Of a stretch of 6,644 bases of DNA, positions 5,779-6,644 are shown in pieces. The translations under genes and the position numbers were made by a program. The DNA lies in contig DAHXPE010000423.1 in the NCBI GenBank assembly GCA_027364495.1, positions 1 through 6,644 on the forward strand. The letters run 5' to 3'. Below the pieces are notes generated by a model. It was not told where the DNA came from. It did no database searches and saw only the letters and a program-made list of their open reading frames with translations. The DNA comes from Candidatus Heimdallarchaeota archaeon (GTDB lineage Archaea; Asgardarchaeota; Heimdallarchaeia; Hodarchaeales; LC-3). Each line of letters starts with the position of its first letter. Positions within the stretch are counted from its first letter, which is position 1.

Positions 5779-6459
5779 TTAATCATCATTTAATGTTTGA
5801 TTGCCAAATCCCATACTTTGAATTTGGTTTAGGGTTAATTTTTTTTGGATGAAATCACTTATAATTCTACTATAAACTCCTTCAGACTTGAATACCCGTT
5901 TATAATTTTCACAAGCTTGATCATTAAACTGTTCACAATTAGGACATAGATGCAATTGATTTTTATTGGTATAGTTGTCTTTGCTTATAATATATTTGCG
6001 AGTTGAGGTAAATACAAAATAAGCTATAATTAGGAGTGCCAGGACAAAAATTTTGGTCATTAACCCTTCTGCATAAAATAATTGGGACAAAGCAACACCA
6101 AAACCGATCCCTAGATCGATTCTAATGATATCTTTAATTATTCTCTTTTTAAAATGAATAAAATTTCCAATTACAGAAGGAATTAAAGTTGTGAAAGCTA
6201 TAACAGTTAATTCAGGAATAGAAAATCGTTGTAGTGTTGTAAAAATAAACACTAAGAGAATTGTTACGATACCAGTGCCATAAACTTCAGTACAGCCTTT
6301 ACAAAGATAAACACCATTAACTCCGATCACTTCAGGACGATAGTTTTTACATAAAGGATGATGGGCAAAAGAAAACCATCCAAACATACGTAATCTCAAT
6401 AAATAAAAAGAGAGTTTTTCACGGTTATTTAATGTGTTTACCAAATTTAATTTGGTCAA
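5779..6459 (-). CDS. DUF2085-type membrane protein with two cysteine clusters
   Basis: This 226-residue protein resembles the DUF2085 family of predicted membrane proteins of unknown function. The N-terminal part holds AHHPLCKNYR (32-41) and GVYLCKGCTEVYGTG (49-63), the family's Cys and CxxC pattern (C37, C53, C56). About four membrane segments follow: 61-77, 83-102, 114-130 and 134-151. The tail, which seems longer than usual for the family, has a second cluster, LCPNCEQFNDQACENY (C172, C175, C183), then an amphipathic region to the end. Six cysteines in two groups suggest metal binding or redox chemistry, which is inference. The longest frame starts at a TTG (6459) without a ribosome site. 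The first ATG is at 6385-6387 and would remove 24 residues while keeping both clusters, so the start is uncertain. It lies 19 bases after the ybjQ stop on the same strand and is probably cotranscribed with it. Confidence 0.78.
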   Translation of the reverse strand: MTKLNLVNTLNNREKLSFYLLRLRMFGWFSFAHHPLCKNYRPEVIGVNGVYLCKGCTEVYGTGIVTILLVFIFTTLQRFSIPELTVIAFTTLIPSVIGNFIHFKKRIIKDIIRIDLGIGFGVALSQLFYAEGLMTKIFVLALLIIAYFVFTSTRKYIISKDNYTNKNQLHLCPNCEQFNDQACENYKRVFKSEGVYSRIISDFIQKKLTLNQIQSMGFGNQTLNDD

Positions 6460-6478
6460 AAAAAATAAAACAACCGTT

Positions 6479-6644
6479 TTATTGGATTTTCTTGATTACC
6501 TTGACAGCAGTTCCATAAGAAACAATATTCATTAATTGACCACTTTGGCCTGCTTCACTGGAATCAAATTTGACTGATATAATCGCATTAGCACCGCGTG
6601 CATATGCCTCTTGCATGAGTCTCTGAAGCGATTCATTACGTGCT
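6479..6644 (-). CDS. YbjQ/UPF0145 family protein, C-terminal part (partial)
   Basis: This is a leftward gene whose 5' part lies beyond the right edge; 54 codons and the TAA stop are visible. The peptide contains LQRLMQEAYARGANAII, SVKFDSSE and MNIVSYGTAVKV, which matches the second half of the YbjQ/UPF0145 (DUF74) family: a helix, then GANAVVGVRFDTSE, then VAYGTAV. These are small proteins of about 105 residues that form pentameric rings; they are annotated as putative heavy-metal-binding proteins, but the function is not established. About half the protein is seen and it looks intact. The DUF2085 gene follows after 19 bases, so the two probably share a transcript. A cysteine-rich membrane protein beside a suspected metal-binding protein is suggestive but does not prove a joint role. 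Confidence 0.88.
   Translation of the reverse strand, partial: ARNESLQRLMQEAYARGANAIISVKFDSSEAGQSGQLMNIVSYGTAVKVIKKIQ

Noticed and set aside
1..6644. Mobile element, CRISPR array or defence system
   Set aside because: No transposase, integrase, inverted terminal repeats, regularly spaced repeats or known defence domains were seen on either strand; the genes look like ordinary metabolic and hypothetical genes.

Overview
The window is strongly AT-rich, with gene starts that mostly lack Shine-Dalgarno sequences and TATA-like elements 50-70 bases upstream of several starts. With an M42 aminopeptidase and a thiamine-diphosphate enzyme unusually close to the animal ILVBL/HACL2 protein, this suggests an archaeon, possibly an Asgard lineage such as Heimdallarchaeia, some of which make menaquinone. 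That assignment is inference: no rRNA or universal marker is present, and an AT-rich bacterium is not excluded.

Layout: positions 1-891 are a leftward pair, a UbiE/MenG-type quinone methyltransferase followed after 18 bases by the first 40 codons of an apparent GH13 alpha-amylase-like protein that runs off the left edge. A 190-205 base divergent intergenic region separates this from a rightward pair: a tiny two-helix membrane protein whose end overlaps the start of a 580-residue ThDP enzyme of the ILVBL/2-hydroxyacyl-CoA lyase group. After about 370 bases without a recognisable gene comes an M42 metallo-aminopeptidase (to 4498), a T-rich terminator-like stretch, then a 95-codon orphan ORF that overlaps the start of an alpha/beta hydrolase (to 5737). 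The right end is a leftward pair converging on the hydrolase: the C-terminal 54 codons of a YbjQ/UPF0145 protein (6479 to the edge) followed by a DUF2085-type membrane protein with two cysteine clusters.

The genes do not form one obvious pathway. There are four probable transcription units: ubiE-GH13 (-), small membrane protein-ThDP lyase (+), the peptidase followed by orphan-hydrolase (+), and ybjQ-DUF2085 (-). The most interesting unit is the membrane protein/ThDP lyase pair. From general knowledge, animal ILVBL/HACL2 is an ER membrane enzyme with an N-terminal membrane segment. The prokaryotic protein here has no such segment, but a two-helix membrane protein is encoded directly upstream with an 11-base overlap. 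No defence system, mobile element, CRISPR array, tRNA or rRNA was seen.
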